DNA of 64,000 nucleotides, from assembly GCF_932526225.1 (NCBI RefSeq), contig NC_064046.1:10131719-10195718 (forward strand). The letters are read 5' to 3'. Below are positions 58,901 through 64,000 of the stretch, one piece after another; the first letter of the stretch is position 1, and each line of letters starts with the position of its first letter. The notes beneath the pieces were generated by a model, which was not told where the DNA came from, made no database searches, and saw only the letters and a program-made list of their open reading frames with translations. A program made the position numbers and the translations under genes. This DNA is from Nematostella vectensis. Its lineage: Eukaryota; Cnidaria; Anthozoa; Actiniaria; Edwardsiidae.

Positions 58901-59025
58901 TTTCTCTGAACTGTTTGACTCACAGGAAAGCTGCAAGGAGGATGAGACCCTGGAGTCTCTTTTAGAGGGGATCACCTCCCTCATCCACATCCTTGATAAA
59001 GCCGACGAATCAGCCAAAGAGCAAG
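26764..59025 (+). CDS. VIRMA: VIRMA / virilizer, m6A writer complex scaffold (exons 1-47, 3' end not found)
   Basis: Forty-seven exons with GT-AG junctions and continuous phase total 5,236 nt (about 1,745 aa); vertebrate VIRMA is about 1,812 aa. Similarity to the vertebrate protein, recalled by eye, runs along most of the length: the N-terminal virilizer domain, a disordered charged linker, then a long helical-repeat region. Diagnostic segments include VRVMEAASIL, DPYPVLFRLF, IPNLVEYVKR, KNLKWNLKCMQLFAANGMDI and FLSELLPVPLPM. VIRMA anchors WTAP, HAKAI and ZC3H13 and recruits METTL3-METTL14 to the nuclear methyltransferase complex, steering m6A toward 3' UTRs (family knowledge). Exon coordinates are given in the block entries. 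The conserved part after exon 47 and the RG-rich tail were not found in the window. Confidence 0.95.
27455..27690 (+). repeat. ~80-bp tandem repeat in VIRMA intron 2, three copies
   Basis: Each unit contains GTGGCTCGAGGGT, then CTCG, ATATTCATAAGCTTGA and GTGTTTGCAAGTAATTTATT. The units are nearly identical apart from the length of a TTTA run. No match to neighbouring exons is seen. Confidence 0.88.
28934..30264. mobile_element. DNA element with inverted termini in VIRMA intron 4
   Basis: The left end, TACTCTC followed by T8 and ATAAGAAC, matches the inverted right end (TACACTC, T7, ATAAGAAC). The right-end sequence, including GGCCCAGCCTCAATTGAAA, recurs at 46829-46876, so it is a dispersed family. 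Most of its length is a second, nested element at 29190-30193. No transposase is seen. Confidence 0.6.
29190..30193. mobile_element. piggyBac-like non-autonomous element nested in another element
   Basis: A 1,004-bp segment starts CCCTTTCATTACT and ends AGAGTGAAAGGG, flanked on both sides by TTAA (29186-29189 and 30194-30197). TTAA target duplication plus CCC/GGG termini is the piggyBac signature. The largest internal frame (155 codons, minus, 29542-30009) does not resemble a piggyBac transposase, so it is a passive element. Confidence 0.72.
30837..31565 (+). CDS. VIRMA: VIRMA exon 5: end of virilizer domain and Arg-rich linker
   Basis: 729 nt, phase 0 at both ends. The first ~30 residues finish the conserved domain (ATDVVVLRGWYNKITISLYG). 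The remaining ~210 are disordered and rich in Arg, Glu, Pro and Gly, with repeated RGP/ERGP words and an RS-like tract (SRSRRSKDRSRSPQRKPSP). The vertebrate protein has a linker at this place that is rich in Pro and acidic residues. The RS-like tract suggests contact with splicing or mRNA-processing factors, which is inference. Confidence 0.9.
32008..35124 (+). CDS. VIRMA: VIRMA exons 6-10: acidic linker into helical region
   Basis: Exons 32008-32124, 33155-33187, 34041-34076, 34355-34453 and 35061-35124. They encode acidic sequence with FEPLTPDHSPTDLF, YEEILSDEE (vertebrate equivalent YEQISSDED) and FNPYQCDLSQLM. Exons 7 and 8 are only 33 and 36 nt. All but exon 10 keep phase 0, so exons 6, 7, 8 or 9 could be skipped without a frameshift. 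Confidence 0.88.
32130..32880 (+). repeat. ~90-bp degenerate tandem repeat in VIRMA intron 6
   Basis: Units contain AATTCTCCCTAGTGTGATA, GCTTGTTTGGCATTGATGG or its variants, and AGGAGAATTGCATAGATA. A separate 343-bp element (32386-32728) is inserted in the array. Confidence 0.8.
32386..32728. mobile_element. 343-bp MITE with 9-bp target duplication in VIRMA intron 6
   Basis: Termini GACATGACGGAAGAAC (left) and, inverted, GACATGACGGAAAAAC (right). Both sides are flanked by GATGGAATG (32377-32385 and 32729-32737), a perfect 9-bp target duplication as made by Mutator-like transposases. It has no coding capacity. Confidence 0.85.
33435..33860 (+). repeat. 70-bp tandem repeat in VIRMA intron 7, about six copies
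   Basis: Each unit reads CATTTTCTCTGCCC, then CAAGTACCATGGTAGAATAC, CTGCTTCTAACCAACA and CCCATGATATCTA. Copies are over 95% alike by eye. The long ORFs across it on both strands are repeat artefacts. Confidence 0.92.
34128..34240 (+). repeat. 25-bp tandem repeat in VIRMA intron 8, about four to five copies
   Basis: Unit GTACATGTTTACCAGGCTTG plus TATGCT. Recent expansion; no relation to a neighbouring exon seen. Confidence 0.88.
35837..40874 (+). CDS. VIRMA: VIRMA exons 11-19: first helical repeats
   Basis: Exons 35837-35862, 35980-36035, 36789-36837, 36906-36939, 38112-38185, 39054-39137, 39457-39538, 40310-40464 and 40786-40874. Conserved segments: KWVEAFEEIPPLIVPGL, VNMRLLKAGLRTVNALCSCS, HVSSSLKLLTFQAFDSCTD, GYQKLVDFLLTDQTVRVMEA and SILARKIHVYELLTALQNTV. 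The order and phase match the armadillo-like region of vertebrate VIRMA. Exon 11 is a 26-nt microexon. Confidence 0.93.
37117..37858. repeat. Foldback element with internal GGGTT palindrome array in VIRMA intron 14
   Basis: The left arm (AAGCCGCTGTTGCGGGTTGA, then ACTGGTTAGAAGCCAACCCA) is found inverted at the right end (about 37795-37858). Between them, 37165-37430 is a ~25-bp array of AACCCGTTATAGCGGGTTGA plus GCCTT, itself nearly palindromic (CCCGTTATAGCGGG), with one inverted unit. It can form multiple hairpins. No coding capacity. Confidence 0.7.
38390..38640 (+). mobile_element. tRNA-derived SINE in VIRMA intron 15
   Basis: The head carries an RNA polymerase III A box (TGGCGCAGTTGGCAGAGCG, 38405-38423) and B box (GGTTCGATTCC, 38464-38474) at normal tRNA spacing, but the tRNA stems do not all pair. 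The body continues with CTCTGGGTTCTCCGGTTTTC and CCTCCACAAAACCAAC, words I associate with cnidarian SINEs. It is therefore a SINE and not a functional tRNA gene. Confidence 0.75.
40155..40240. mobile_element. 86-bp minimal MITE in VIRMA intron 17
   Basis: GACAGGAGCAAAAGATAGCA at the left is mirrored by the right end (GACATTTTTTTGCTCCTTTC). The inner arms (AATTCAAATTGTAAGG / CCTTACTATTTGAA) also pair, so the whole element folds. Flanks AGAAGCCAC and AGTGGCCAC (7 of 9 identical) fit an eroded 9-bp target duplication. Same family as the elements at 51033 and 56338. Confidence 0.65.
41285..46210 (+). CDS. VIRMA: VIRMA exons 20-28: central helical repeats
   Basis: Exons 41285-41516, 41607-41710, 42170-42279, 42678-42745, 44163-44201, 44398-44475, 45598-45631, 45827-45907 and 46136-46210. 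Key segments: PIKAFPTTAKITGLE, KDPYPVLFRLFATR, LVFYLLQSQRGLLFLSSHPE, AVNGLIRVLTQTT, LSTLHTLYSMTF and SLSKNLESLLPFV. Exon 26 is 34 nt. Its donor region reads CAAGTAAGTAAAA with two overlapping GT sites 4 nt apart, and only the downstream one keeps phase with exon 27. Exon 26 is the least certain of the set. Exons 21, 22 and 26 each have duplicated copies of their splice junctions nearby. Confidence 0.9.
41990..42163 (+). repeat. 43-bp tandem repeat in VIRMA intron 21, four copies
   Basis: Unit CTTAGGCGTGTGTGTCTTAC, then CTACCTCTCGTGTGAGGCTTAC. It lies 7 bp before the acceptor of exon 22. The same array, expanded to about ten units, is at 43215-43640 inside a duplicated segment. Confidence 0.93.
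42928..43655 (+). repeat. Duplicated copy of the exon 21 end and intron 21, inserted into intron 23
   Basis: Sequence from TGTTTGCAACAAG (the last bases of exon 21) through its GTAATG donor and about 450 bp of intron 21 recurs here with only scattered changes. Its 43-bp array is expanded from four to about ten units. The insert is bounded by an 18-bp direct repeat CTCATGGGCATGCGAAAA at 42910-42927 and 43656-43673, which looks like a target duplication. Long ORFs over the array are artefacts. Confidence 0.88.
45028..45600 (+). repeat. ~70-bp tandem repeat built from the acceptor of VIRMA exon 26
   Basis: About eight units, each with TACAAGCATTGGAGGCTAGA or TACAAGCAGTGGTGGCTAAC followed by CCAGCTATCTTGGGTTGTTACC and GACTGATTCCCTAATAATGT. 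The last unit ends in the real acceptor and exon start (TACAAGCAG/TGGATCAGCTACGCAGCT), so repeat and exon share the junction. Confidence 0.85.
46524..53733 (+). CDS. VIRMA: VIRMA exons 29-38: helical repeats, best-conserved core
   Basis: Exons 46524-46604, 47097-47159, 47627-47732, 49091-49203, 49605-49826, 50503-50609, 51378-51450, 52115-52182, 52730-52798 and 53625-53733. Diagnostic segments are NHWVAPLKDLKFDASDIPNL, VEYVKR, LRVLRHLACPP, KNLKWNLKCMQLFAANGMDI, LLRPWRLGQPF, FKDRRLMTSLMVLHTVMCSA, VWSLMLRELLKYI and FLGGLVFLSELLPVPLPM. Similarity to vertebrate VIRMA is highest in this block. The junction phases all close. Confidence 0.95.
48480..48646. repeat. Truncated copy of the GACAGAGC MITE family in VIRMA intron 31
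   Basis: TTTCAAATGTTCAAAGTATAA through TTTTTTTGCTCTGTC closely matches the inside and right end of the element at 56338-56716, but its left terminus is missing. Confidence 0.75.
48799..48968. repeat. Near-perfect long hairpin in VIRMA intron 31
   Basis: Arms of about 75 bp (AATACACCAAAAACTGGAAA... to ...CAGACTGAAGAAG, and its inverse 48891-48968) with only a few mismatches, separated by a loop of about 15 bases. In RNA this is an almost complete double strand. It is probably a foldback/MITE. Confidence 0.9.
51033..51335. mobile_element. Palindromic GACAGAGC-family MITE in VIRMA intron 34
   Basis: Starts GACAGAGCAAAAAATGGCAA and ends with the inverse (TTGCCATTTTTTGCTCC). Internal arms (TTTTTTGGTAGATAATCCGT and its inverse near 51235) also pair, so the element is a fold-back. 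No clean target duplication. Confidence 0.65.
51560..51785 (+). repeat. ~47-bp tandem repeat in VIRMA intron 35
   Basis: Five units of CGCGCTACCGTGGCCACCAA, then TACAAAGTGTTATAGTGCGA. A related GGTGGCCGCGCTAGCGCGTG stretch occurs in inverse orientation at about 51931-51950. Confidence 0.85.
52772..53450 (+). repeat. ~126-bp tandem repeat built from the end of VIRMA exon 37 and its donor
   Basis: Units begin with CAGCTCTTTAATCTTTGCCC, then ATTCACACGCTTGAGGTAGGAGGCTA, copying exon 37 (GAGCTCTTGCC...GCCCATGCACACACTAGAG) with its GTAGGA donor. There are about five units after the real exon, plus internal AGAGGTGGGAGGCTATC sub-repeats. They lie wholly within intron 37. Confidence 0.9.
53840..54070 (+). 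repeat. ~68-bp repeats copying the acceptor of VIRMA exon 39
   Basis: Before the real TTTTCAG/GGTCAGCATGCCATAACCTC junction at 54049/54050, diverged copies occur at about 53909 (CTCAG, GGTCAGCATGCCATTAGCTC) and 53978 (TTCAG, CTTCAGTATTCTATAACCTC), and a weaker one at about 53848. Each copy keeps an AG and the first ~20 bases of the exon. Confidence 0.8.
54050..57526 (+). CDS. VIRMA: VIRMA exons 39-45: C-terminal helical repeats
   Basis: Exons 54050-54140, 55350-55406, 55752-55841, 56026-56143, 56215-56286, 57049-57209 and 57464-57526. Segments: LRRVCSQLADLSAPTAFNIV, TLLEVLDSELSKTSAQEK, VRIMTLLAYLSSQPAIKI, SIIQNLCDPTVSL, LSNTLPDCEMLSVICTALLD, HNYGVYHLKR and VFYRLLRRLSSSFE. Order and phases agree with vertebrate VIRMA. 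Exons 39, 41 and 44 each have partial copies in the flanking intron. Confidence 0.94.
54211..54725 (+). repeat. 21-bp tandem repeat in VIRMA intron 39, about 25 copies
   Basis: Unit CTATTCGTGAGTGGCTCGGT plus T. Because 21 is divisible by three it leaves a 225-codon frame open; the product is monotonous hydrophobic repeats and is not a gene. Confidence 0.95.
55095..55288. repeat. 194-bp palindromic MITE in VIRMA intron 39
   Basis: ATGCCTAATGCACACTAGCA at the left matches the inverse of the right end (ATGCCTAGTGCACACTAGCG), with further pairing through ACATAACGACA and GGGCGCGCGCA. It is nearly a complete palindrome. No target duplication is evident. Confidence 0.75.
55555..55751 (+). repeat. 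Two partial copies of VIRMA exon 41 in intron 40
   Basis: TGACGCTACTAGCATATCTG occurs at about 55563 and 55671, and again in the real exon 41 at about 55771. The second copy also includes the acceptor area and exon start (CTAGTTAATGCAGATGCCGTGAGCA). The link ACTTTTACGTTATGTACGTG also repeats. Unit length about 100-108 bp. The copies carry base changes and lack a good donor, so they are pseudo-exons. Confidence 0.85.
56338..56716. mobile_element. 379-bp MITE with 9-bp target duplication in VIRMA intron 43
   Basis: Termini GACAGAGCAAAAAATGGCAA and its inverse (TGCCATTTTTTTGCTCTGTC). Flanked by AGCGCCAAC at 56329-56337 and 56717-56725, a perfect 9-bp target duplication as expected for Mutator-like elements. 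Confidence 0.87.
57210..57365 (+). repeat. Partial copies of the end of VIRMA exon 44 with its donor
   Basis: After the real exon end (TATCACCTTAAAAG before GTAACA), a diverged copy follows: CTCTTCGCTTCATTATCACC, then ACTACGGCATGTATTACCTT and AAAAGGTAACAACACAAACA, and the start of a third copy at about 57333 (CTTCTTCGCTCCATGACCAC). Each copy of the donor keeps the GGTAACA form. Confidence 0.83.
58053..59025 (+). CDS. VIRMA: VIRMA exons 46-47: lineage-specific linker and last recognised exon
   Basis: Exons 58053-58647 (595 nt) and 58926-59025. Exon 46 begins with a segment (LSTLSTTTELLQLLLPDDAT) resembling the vertebrate ELKQLL region. About 170 residues rich in Thr, Ser, Ala, Pro and Asp follow (e.g. 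EAPALSDKAATVSGDAPTKP), with no counterpart that I recall in vertebrates. Exon 47 returns to conserved sequence (CKEDETLESLLEGITSLIHI). Exon 47 ends in phase 1 before GTAAGC. Reading past this donor stays open for about 40 codons, so an intron-retaining end is possible but not favoured. Confidence 0.85.
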
Positions 59026-61371
59026 GTAAGCCCCTCCACACGTTTGATTCCTACTTACAATTAAGCGTCTCTGGCTATTTAAGGTGGCTCGACCCAGTAT
59101 TCCCTCCATCACACCGTCCATCCTTGAAAACGCAGTGCGCGAAGGAATGAATTGAATATAAAGTTACGTATAAATTTTGTTCATCGAAATAAATGTCACT
59201 TGAGTAAGACGCTCCGCCTCCTATTATTTCTATTTATTCTAGCACAAATTTCTAGCCCTATTTTTTTCCTAAATCCTCTCAAAATCAGAAATTATGTAAC
59301 ACAAGGTTGTCTAGCCTTGTGTGAATTTTTAGAGGGATCTGTAAGAACGCTTAAAAGCCATTAAAGTGCATCTGAAGGAATTAAAGCAATATCCTACAAA
59401 ACGGTTCATCCATCGATATCTAATATCTCCTATGATAGAAAAATCTTCATTACCAAAAATCCCCGGTTTCTCATAAACCCCGATTTGTTTACAGCCTTTT
59501 GAATATACTAGTCTGTAAAACACCTACTTGCCCAGTCCCCTCACGGATAAAGCTCGAGTTGGCGCGAAATGATCACCATATAAGGAGAATTGCGAGAGCT
59601 CGCGTGATTTTGCGTGAGAGAAAACAACTTTGGCTACATGCGGCGTCTTTACCTTGCAACTTTATTAGACGTGGAAATAAAGTGCTTTTCCTCTTGTTAG
59701 CGGGCTTAAAATGTAAATATAACCTTATACGAATATAAAACGTATATCCTGCTTGCATTTTAAAGTAGCCACTTATTGATAATTCAAATGATTTTGCAAT
59801 TTTGAAGCCGTTTACTTTGCTTTACTTGTCCCAACATGGTGCCATTGCCGCTATCATAGTTTACTGAACTAGTTGAAAGAAATGCTGATTATCTCCCTAA
59901 AAGATGGGTCCTTTAGATATCGATATAGCTAACATATAATTTAGATCATGTATAACCCGAATATACGAAATGCTGATTATCTTCCTAAAAGATGGGTCCT
60001 TTAGATATCGATATAGCTTACATATAATTTAGATAATGTATAACCCCCCAAAACATGGATGAAATGCTGAAGGACCCACATTTTTTGGCACAAACAGTGA
60101 TATAATTTGCTTTGGCCTTTTTGCTGTGTATGTAAGCATCATATTTTGTTCCGTCTCACTAGAGATGTAGAGATGTAATAATCGCTAAATCCTTCTTTTC
60201 GTCTTTGTCCTCTCAATGCTCTGACCAAATATCAATATAAAGCATTCAATATGCATTTTTTTTTTAGTCGTAAATGAAAATGAAGACCCTTTGAACAGTT
60301 TTTTTTTTCTAACCATTTCATCTCATCGTATTGCGTGACAAAAACACGGCACCTATTTGGTGTGGGTAAAAGCAATTCCACCTCGCACTAATTGCTTGCT
60401 ATCTTGCTCAAAGTTGGGTCCTTTAGATATTCGTATAGATCACATATAATTTCAACGATACGCGATCCTCAAAATCTAGATGAAATGCTAAAGGACCCAT
60501 ATTTTTTCGCACAAACAGTGATCATATTTTCGTCTCGTCTGCCTTTTAAAATGTAAATGCATCATTTGCTTGAGCCACAAAAAGTTCAATTTCACCTCTC
60601 ACAAAATGCTGTATATACTGCTCAAAGTGGGGTCCTTTATGTATTCGTATAGATCACTGATAATTTCAATGATATACGATCCTCAAGGAGAAAAGCTAAA
60701 GGAAATTTTTATTTTTTTTATTGTAAGTGCTCATGTTAACATCGGACTTTTGAAGTTCTTGCAAATAGTGCGTTTTATTCTCAAATGTATATAAAAATAA
60801 CAAAAGAAGGGCGTTTCACGTGTCTCTCATGGAAAAGCTTGTTGTCCCCACGTAATTGTCAGCGAGACAACCGTAGCGGATAATGACAAGGTTTTCCCTT
60901 CCCTCCCTGCCCTTGTCGGGCATTATAAAAGACTGTCGTCGACGTGGCGTTTGACGTGTAGGGGAATTTTTCCCTCAATGGATGGGTGCGCATAACAGTT
61001 TTCGTGTTTATGGTCTTTGTTGAAGTGGGTAAATTGTTTTTTATAAACCTCTCTAATACTTTCTGGATTTTGTCTCTCGAAAAGAAAAAAAGAAGCTGAA
61101 AGCGTTGAAATAATAATATGCATATTCGTCCCGTCTTGATTCGGTACGTGAGCAAAGGTGAAGAGGTTGATACAGAATACGATTTCTATGTTTTAGTAAG
61201 CTTTTGATTTCATAACTACTGCTAAGTAAAACTCCATAAAAAAAGTTAATTATTAAAGTGAATCATTGCGTTATTTGTAATAAATCTGATTAATGAGATA
61301 AAAATGTGCTGAGAGTTGCAAAAAGCTCAATTTCGCCGAGTCATTGCCATAGCTCTCGGTTCGTGTTAACC
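59026..61371. other. VIRMA intron 47 or intergenic DNA with ~200-bp repeats
   Basis: No exon matching the rest of VIRMA was found. From about 59880 to 60700 a diverged ~200-bp motif (GGGTCCTTTAGATATCGATA, then CATATAATTT and GAAATGCTGAAGGACCCA) is repeated about four times. No other gene is seen. Confidence 0.5.
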
Positions 61372-62529
61372 ATGCTTGGAGTCGAATTGAGATATCTAGT
61401 CCTTTTAATGTTGACACTATGGCTTCAGAAGATCTCAGCAATCGAGGGTGCTAAAGAGGATCGTGTACCGTTCTGCCCTGGCAATGATTTGACACTGAAG
61501 TGCGCGGTGAAGGCAGGAATTCCACGTGTTTGGATGTATCGTGGCGCGAACGAAGTCCAGAAACTTGCCCGTGTTGAAAACAAGAGGGTTCAATACTACC
61601 CAAACCTGAGCCGTATCTTCGGTCTACGCGCCTCGGTTAAATCGAATGGCTCTCTAGTCATCAGAAGCACCGTTGGCTCAGACGAGGGGACATACGTCTG
61701 TGAGAACGAGGCCCATGAACGAGTCTTGTACGACTTGGAGTTTAACTGTAGAGGAAAAGTCACCCATGAGACTTTAAACGTTTGCACTCCTACAGACACT
61801 GAGGGAAGTGTCTTTGTCCCGTGCGAAGCTAGGCGAAGAGTCAAGCAAAATAACACTGACTGGCTAGTGTGGAATATAAATCAAGAGAGACTTGTGTATT
61901 TCGATGATGGCGGTCTTATTTGGAACGTGAAGTTCAAAGGCATGGCACGAATCATCGATACGAATACTGGTACCCTCGCGCTAAGCACCGCTAGTGAAAT
62001 CCTAACGCAATGGCTTGGAGGTGGTTTTGAAATGAACTTAACCTGCTATGTAAGTAAATTAGATGCTGGGACCTCAGAGCGTCACCGTGTTAGGGTCAAG
62101 CCAATCGATTGTAATTATCAGGTAAATACTGTTATCGATAATTCAAGTTTGACCCTCAGTTGTCCTGTGGTATCCCATGATGCCTTTGCAATCCCAACCC
62201 GAAAAGCAATCTGGGAACTGGAACTTAACCACACATCACGGCGCTTCATCGCTAGTCGATTGCGTGGCCAAGTGAACGTGGCTCAAGATGTCACGGGCAA
62301 CGTTTTTGTAACGCCAGATTTTGCCCTCGCGTTCAAGCAACACCGTGACATCGCAGGAAACTATTGCTGTCAGGTGACCAATCTAGAGGGCGAACTCGTT
62401 GGTCAGAGGTATTTCGTTACTGTCACGGTCATGCAACCCCTACCGAGCACAAGCGGTGGTGAGCGCCTATGTGACGTCATAAAGTTAGCTTGGGTCACGG
62501 CTCTTGTCCTCGTGCTACTGAGTTTATAG
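61372..62529 (+). CDS. Ig-superfamily surface protein with GPI-anchor-like C-terminus, intronless
   Basis: 385 aa from the ATG at 61372; the frame is open upstream but has no other ATG. The chosen start gives a signal peptide (LRYLVLLMLTLWLQ). Three Ig-like domains: domain 1 about 30-125 with LTLKCAV, VWMYRG and DEGTYVCE; domain 2 about 130-240, weaker (VPCEAR, MNLTCYV); domain 3 about 245-355 with LTLSCPV, AIWELE and IAGNYCCQV. Several N-glycosylation sequons (NLS, NGS, NNT, NLT, NSS, NHT). The protein ends in a Ser/Gly-rich spacer and hydrophobic tail WVTALVLVLLSL with nothing after it, typical of a GPI-attachment signal. A role in adhesion or recognition is inferred. It is on the VIRMA strand and may lie inside its intron 47. 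No orthologue recognised. Confidence 0.85.
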   Translation: MLGVELRYLVLLMLTLWLQKISAIEGAKEDRVPFCPGNDLTLKCAVKAGIPRVWMYRGANEVQKLARVENKRVQYYPNLSRIFGLRASVKSNGSLVIRSTVGSDEGTYVCENEAHERVLYDLEFNCRGKVTHETLNVCTPTDTEGSVFVPCEARRRVKQNNTDWLVWNINQERLVYFDDGGLIWNVKFKGMARIIDTNTGTLALSTASEILTQWLGGGFEMNLTCYVSKLDAGTSERHRVRVKPIDCNYQVNTVIDNSSLTLSCPVVSHDAFAIPTRKAIWELELNHTSRRFIASRLRGQVNVAQDVTGNVFVTPDFALAFKQHRDIAGNYCCQVTNLEGELVGQRYFVTVTVMQPLPSTSGGERLCDVIKLAWVTALVLVLLSL

Positions 62530-62775
62530 TCAAAATGTGAACATCGGTCACCATCGCAGCTATACTGGGCTCATCATGTAAGGCGGTGCTTGATCTCTTG
62601 AAACGAGACAAGTCGGGCTTTAGAGTTGTACAGTTAGTTTTATTTCCACGTTATACGTTGTGTGCTTAGAGGAAAAATGATCACGGTTAACATTAAATCG
62701 CAGTACCAATAACTATCACTTATAGTTTGTTTCGTTATGATATCTTGTTCTTCAGCTTGGTTTCTGTATGTTTAG
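62530..62775. other. Downstream region of the Ig gene
   Basis: Probable 3' UTR and spacer; no gene. CTTGGTTTCTGTATGTTTAG just before 62777 looks like a genuine splice acceptor tract. Confidence 0.4.
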
Positions 62776-64000
62776 ATAGCCTCCTCGGCATTACACTACG
62801 CCACAGATAAGATAGGTAAGTATAGCCTCCTCCGCATTACACTACGCCACAGATAACATAGGTAAGTATAGCCTACTCCTCATTACACTACGCCACAAAT
62901 AACATAGGTAAGTATAGCCTCCTCCTCATTACACTACGCCACAGATAACATAGGTAAGTATAGCCTCCTTCACATTACACTACGCCACAGATAACATAGG
63001 TAAGTATAGCCTCCTCCGCATTACACTACGCCACAGATAACATAGGTAAGTGTAGCCTCCTCCGCATTACACTACGCCACAGATAACATTGGTAAGTATA
63101 GCCTCCTCCGCATTACACTACGCCACAGATAACATAGATAAGTATAGCCTCCTCCTCATTACACTACGCCACAGATAACATAGGTAAATATAGCCTACTT
63201 CGCAATACTCTACGCCACAGATAACATAGGTAAGTATAGCTTCCTCTGCATTACACTACGCCACAGATAACATAGATAAGTATAGCCTCCTCCTCATTAC
63301 ACTACGCCACAGATAACATAGGTAAATATAGCCTACTTCGCAATACACTACGCCACAGATAACATAGGTAAGTATAGCTTCCTCTGCATTACACTACGCC
63401 ACAGATAACATAGATAAGTATAGCCTCCTCCTCATTACACTACGCCACAGATAACATAGGTAAGTATAGCCTCCTCCTCATTACACTACGCCACAGATAA
63501 CATAGGTAAGTATAGCCTCCTCCTCATTACACTACGCCACAGATAACATAGGTAAGTATAGTCTCCTCCTCATTACACTACGCCACAGATAACATAGGTA
63601 AGTATAGCCTACTTCGCATTACACTACGCCACAGATAACATAGGTAAGTATAGCCTCCTCCTCATTACACTACGCCACAGATAACATTGGTAAGTATAGC
63701 CTCCTCCGCATTACACTACGCCACAGATAACATAGGTAAGTATAGCCTCCTCCTCATTACACTACGCCACAGATAACATAGGTAAGTATAACCTCCTCCT
63801 CATTACACTACGCCACAGATAACATAGGTAAGTATAGCCTCCTCCGCATTACACTACGCCACAGATAACATAGGTAAGTATAGCCTCCTCCGCATAACAC
63901 TACGCCACAGATAACATAGGTAAGCATAGCCTCCTCCGCATAACACTACGCCACAGATAACATAGGTAAGTATAGCCTCCTCCGCATTACACTACGCCAC
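62776..64000 (+). repeat. 46-bp tandem array, about 26 units, most with a consensus 5' splice site
   Basis: Unit TATAGCCTCCTCCGCATTAC, then ACTACGCCACAGATAACATA and GGTAAG. Most units keep GGTAAGTATAG, i.e. a strong donor followed by an AG; a few have GATAAG or GGTAAA. The array runs off the window end. Unit length is not a multiple of three. It is not CRISPR-like, because there are no unique spacers. Confidence 0.96.
62777..62816 (+). other. Candidate 40-nt exon at the head of the terminal array
   Basis: Between a pyrimidine-rich acceptor (TATGTTTAG) and a consensus donor (ATAG/GTAAGT) lies ATAGCCTCCTCGGCATTACA and the rest of a 40-nt segment. Only phase 0 is open (IASSALHYATDKI). VIRMA exon 47 ends in phase 1, so it could follow only through another, unseen exon. 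It may be the exon that seeded the array. Confidence 0.4.

Noticed and set aside
62776-64000. Regular short repeats resembling a CRISPR array
   Set aside because: Units are contiguous 46-bp copies with no unique spacers, in animal DNA; it is a minisatellite.

Overview
This is eukaryotic, animal nuclear DNA. Genes are split by many GT-AG introns, codon usage is balanced, and the gaps are full of decayed transposons and minisatellites. Gene content (a virilizer/VIRMA gene split into at least 47 exons, a TRIM-NHL gene, a BTB-Kelch gene, a GPI-type Ig-domain protein, a PAN/apple-like secreted protein) and repeat types suggest a cnidarian, most likely an anthozoan such as a sea anemone (Nematostella-like). 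The species call is inference.

Layout. 1-10.7 kb is mainly transposon debris: small inverted-repeat elements, a CRE/E-box satellite, a broken LINE ORF1 with an SGNH-esterase-like domain, a broken LINE endonuclease, microsatellites, and a two-exon fragment of a secreted PAN-like gene on the minus strand. 10.69-14.77 kb is a nearly intact Ty3/gypsy-type LTR retrotransposon with identical 192-bp LTRs, a 5-bp target duplication and one in-frame stop in pol. 14.8-20.4 kb holds a duplicated LINE 3' fragment and a 1.66-kb DNA element with long inverted repeats. 20.4-22.8 kb is a two-exon BTB-BACK-Kelch gene. 24.7-26.4 kb (minus) is an intronless RING-coiled coil-NHL gene. It shares a 387-bp divergent promoter with the plus-strand VIRMA gene, whose exons 1-47 run from 26.76 to 59.03 kb and whose C-terminal exons were not found. 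An intronless Ig-superfamily gene lies at 61.4-62.5 kb. The last 1.2 kb is a 46-bp tandem array in which nearly every unit carries a GGTAAGT-type 5' splice site.

How the genes relate. VIRMA is the scaffold of the m6A mRNA methyltransferase writer complex. The KLHL protein is probably a CUL3 substrate adaptor, and the TRIM-NHL protein is probably an E3 ligase or RNA-binding regulator. No shared pathway is evident beyond the common VIRMA/TRIM promoter.

The most unusual signal is repeated across at least nine places. Minisatellites and partial duplications next to exons were built from exon-intron junctions, so copies of real splice donors or acceptors, with adjoining exon sequence, are tandemly arrayed in the introns. 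A second notable signal is that the LTR element appears to prime reverse transcription from its own 5' RNA end rather than from a tRNA.

Method limits: exons were placed by eye from splice consensus, reading-phase continuity and recalled family similarity. No alignment or search was run.
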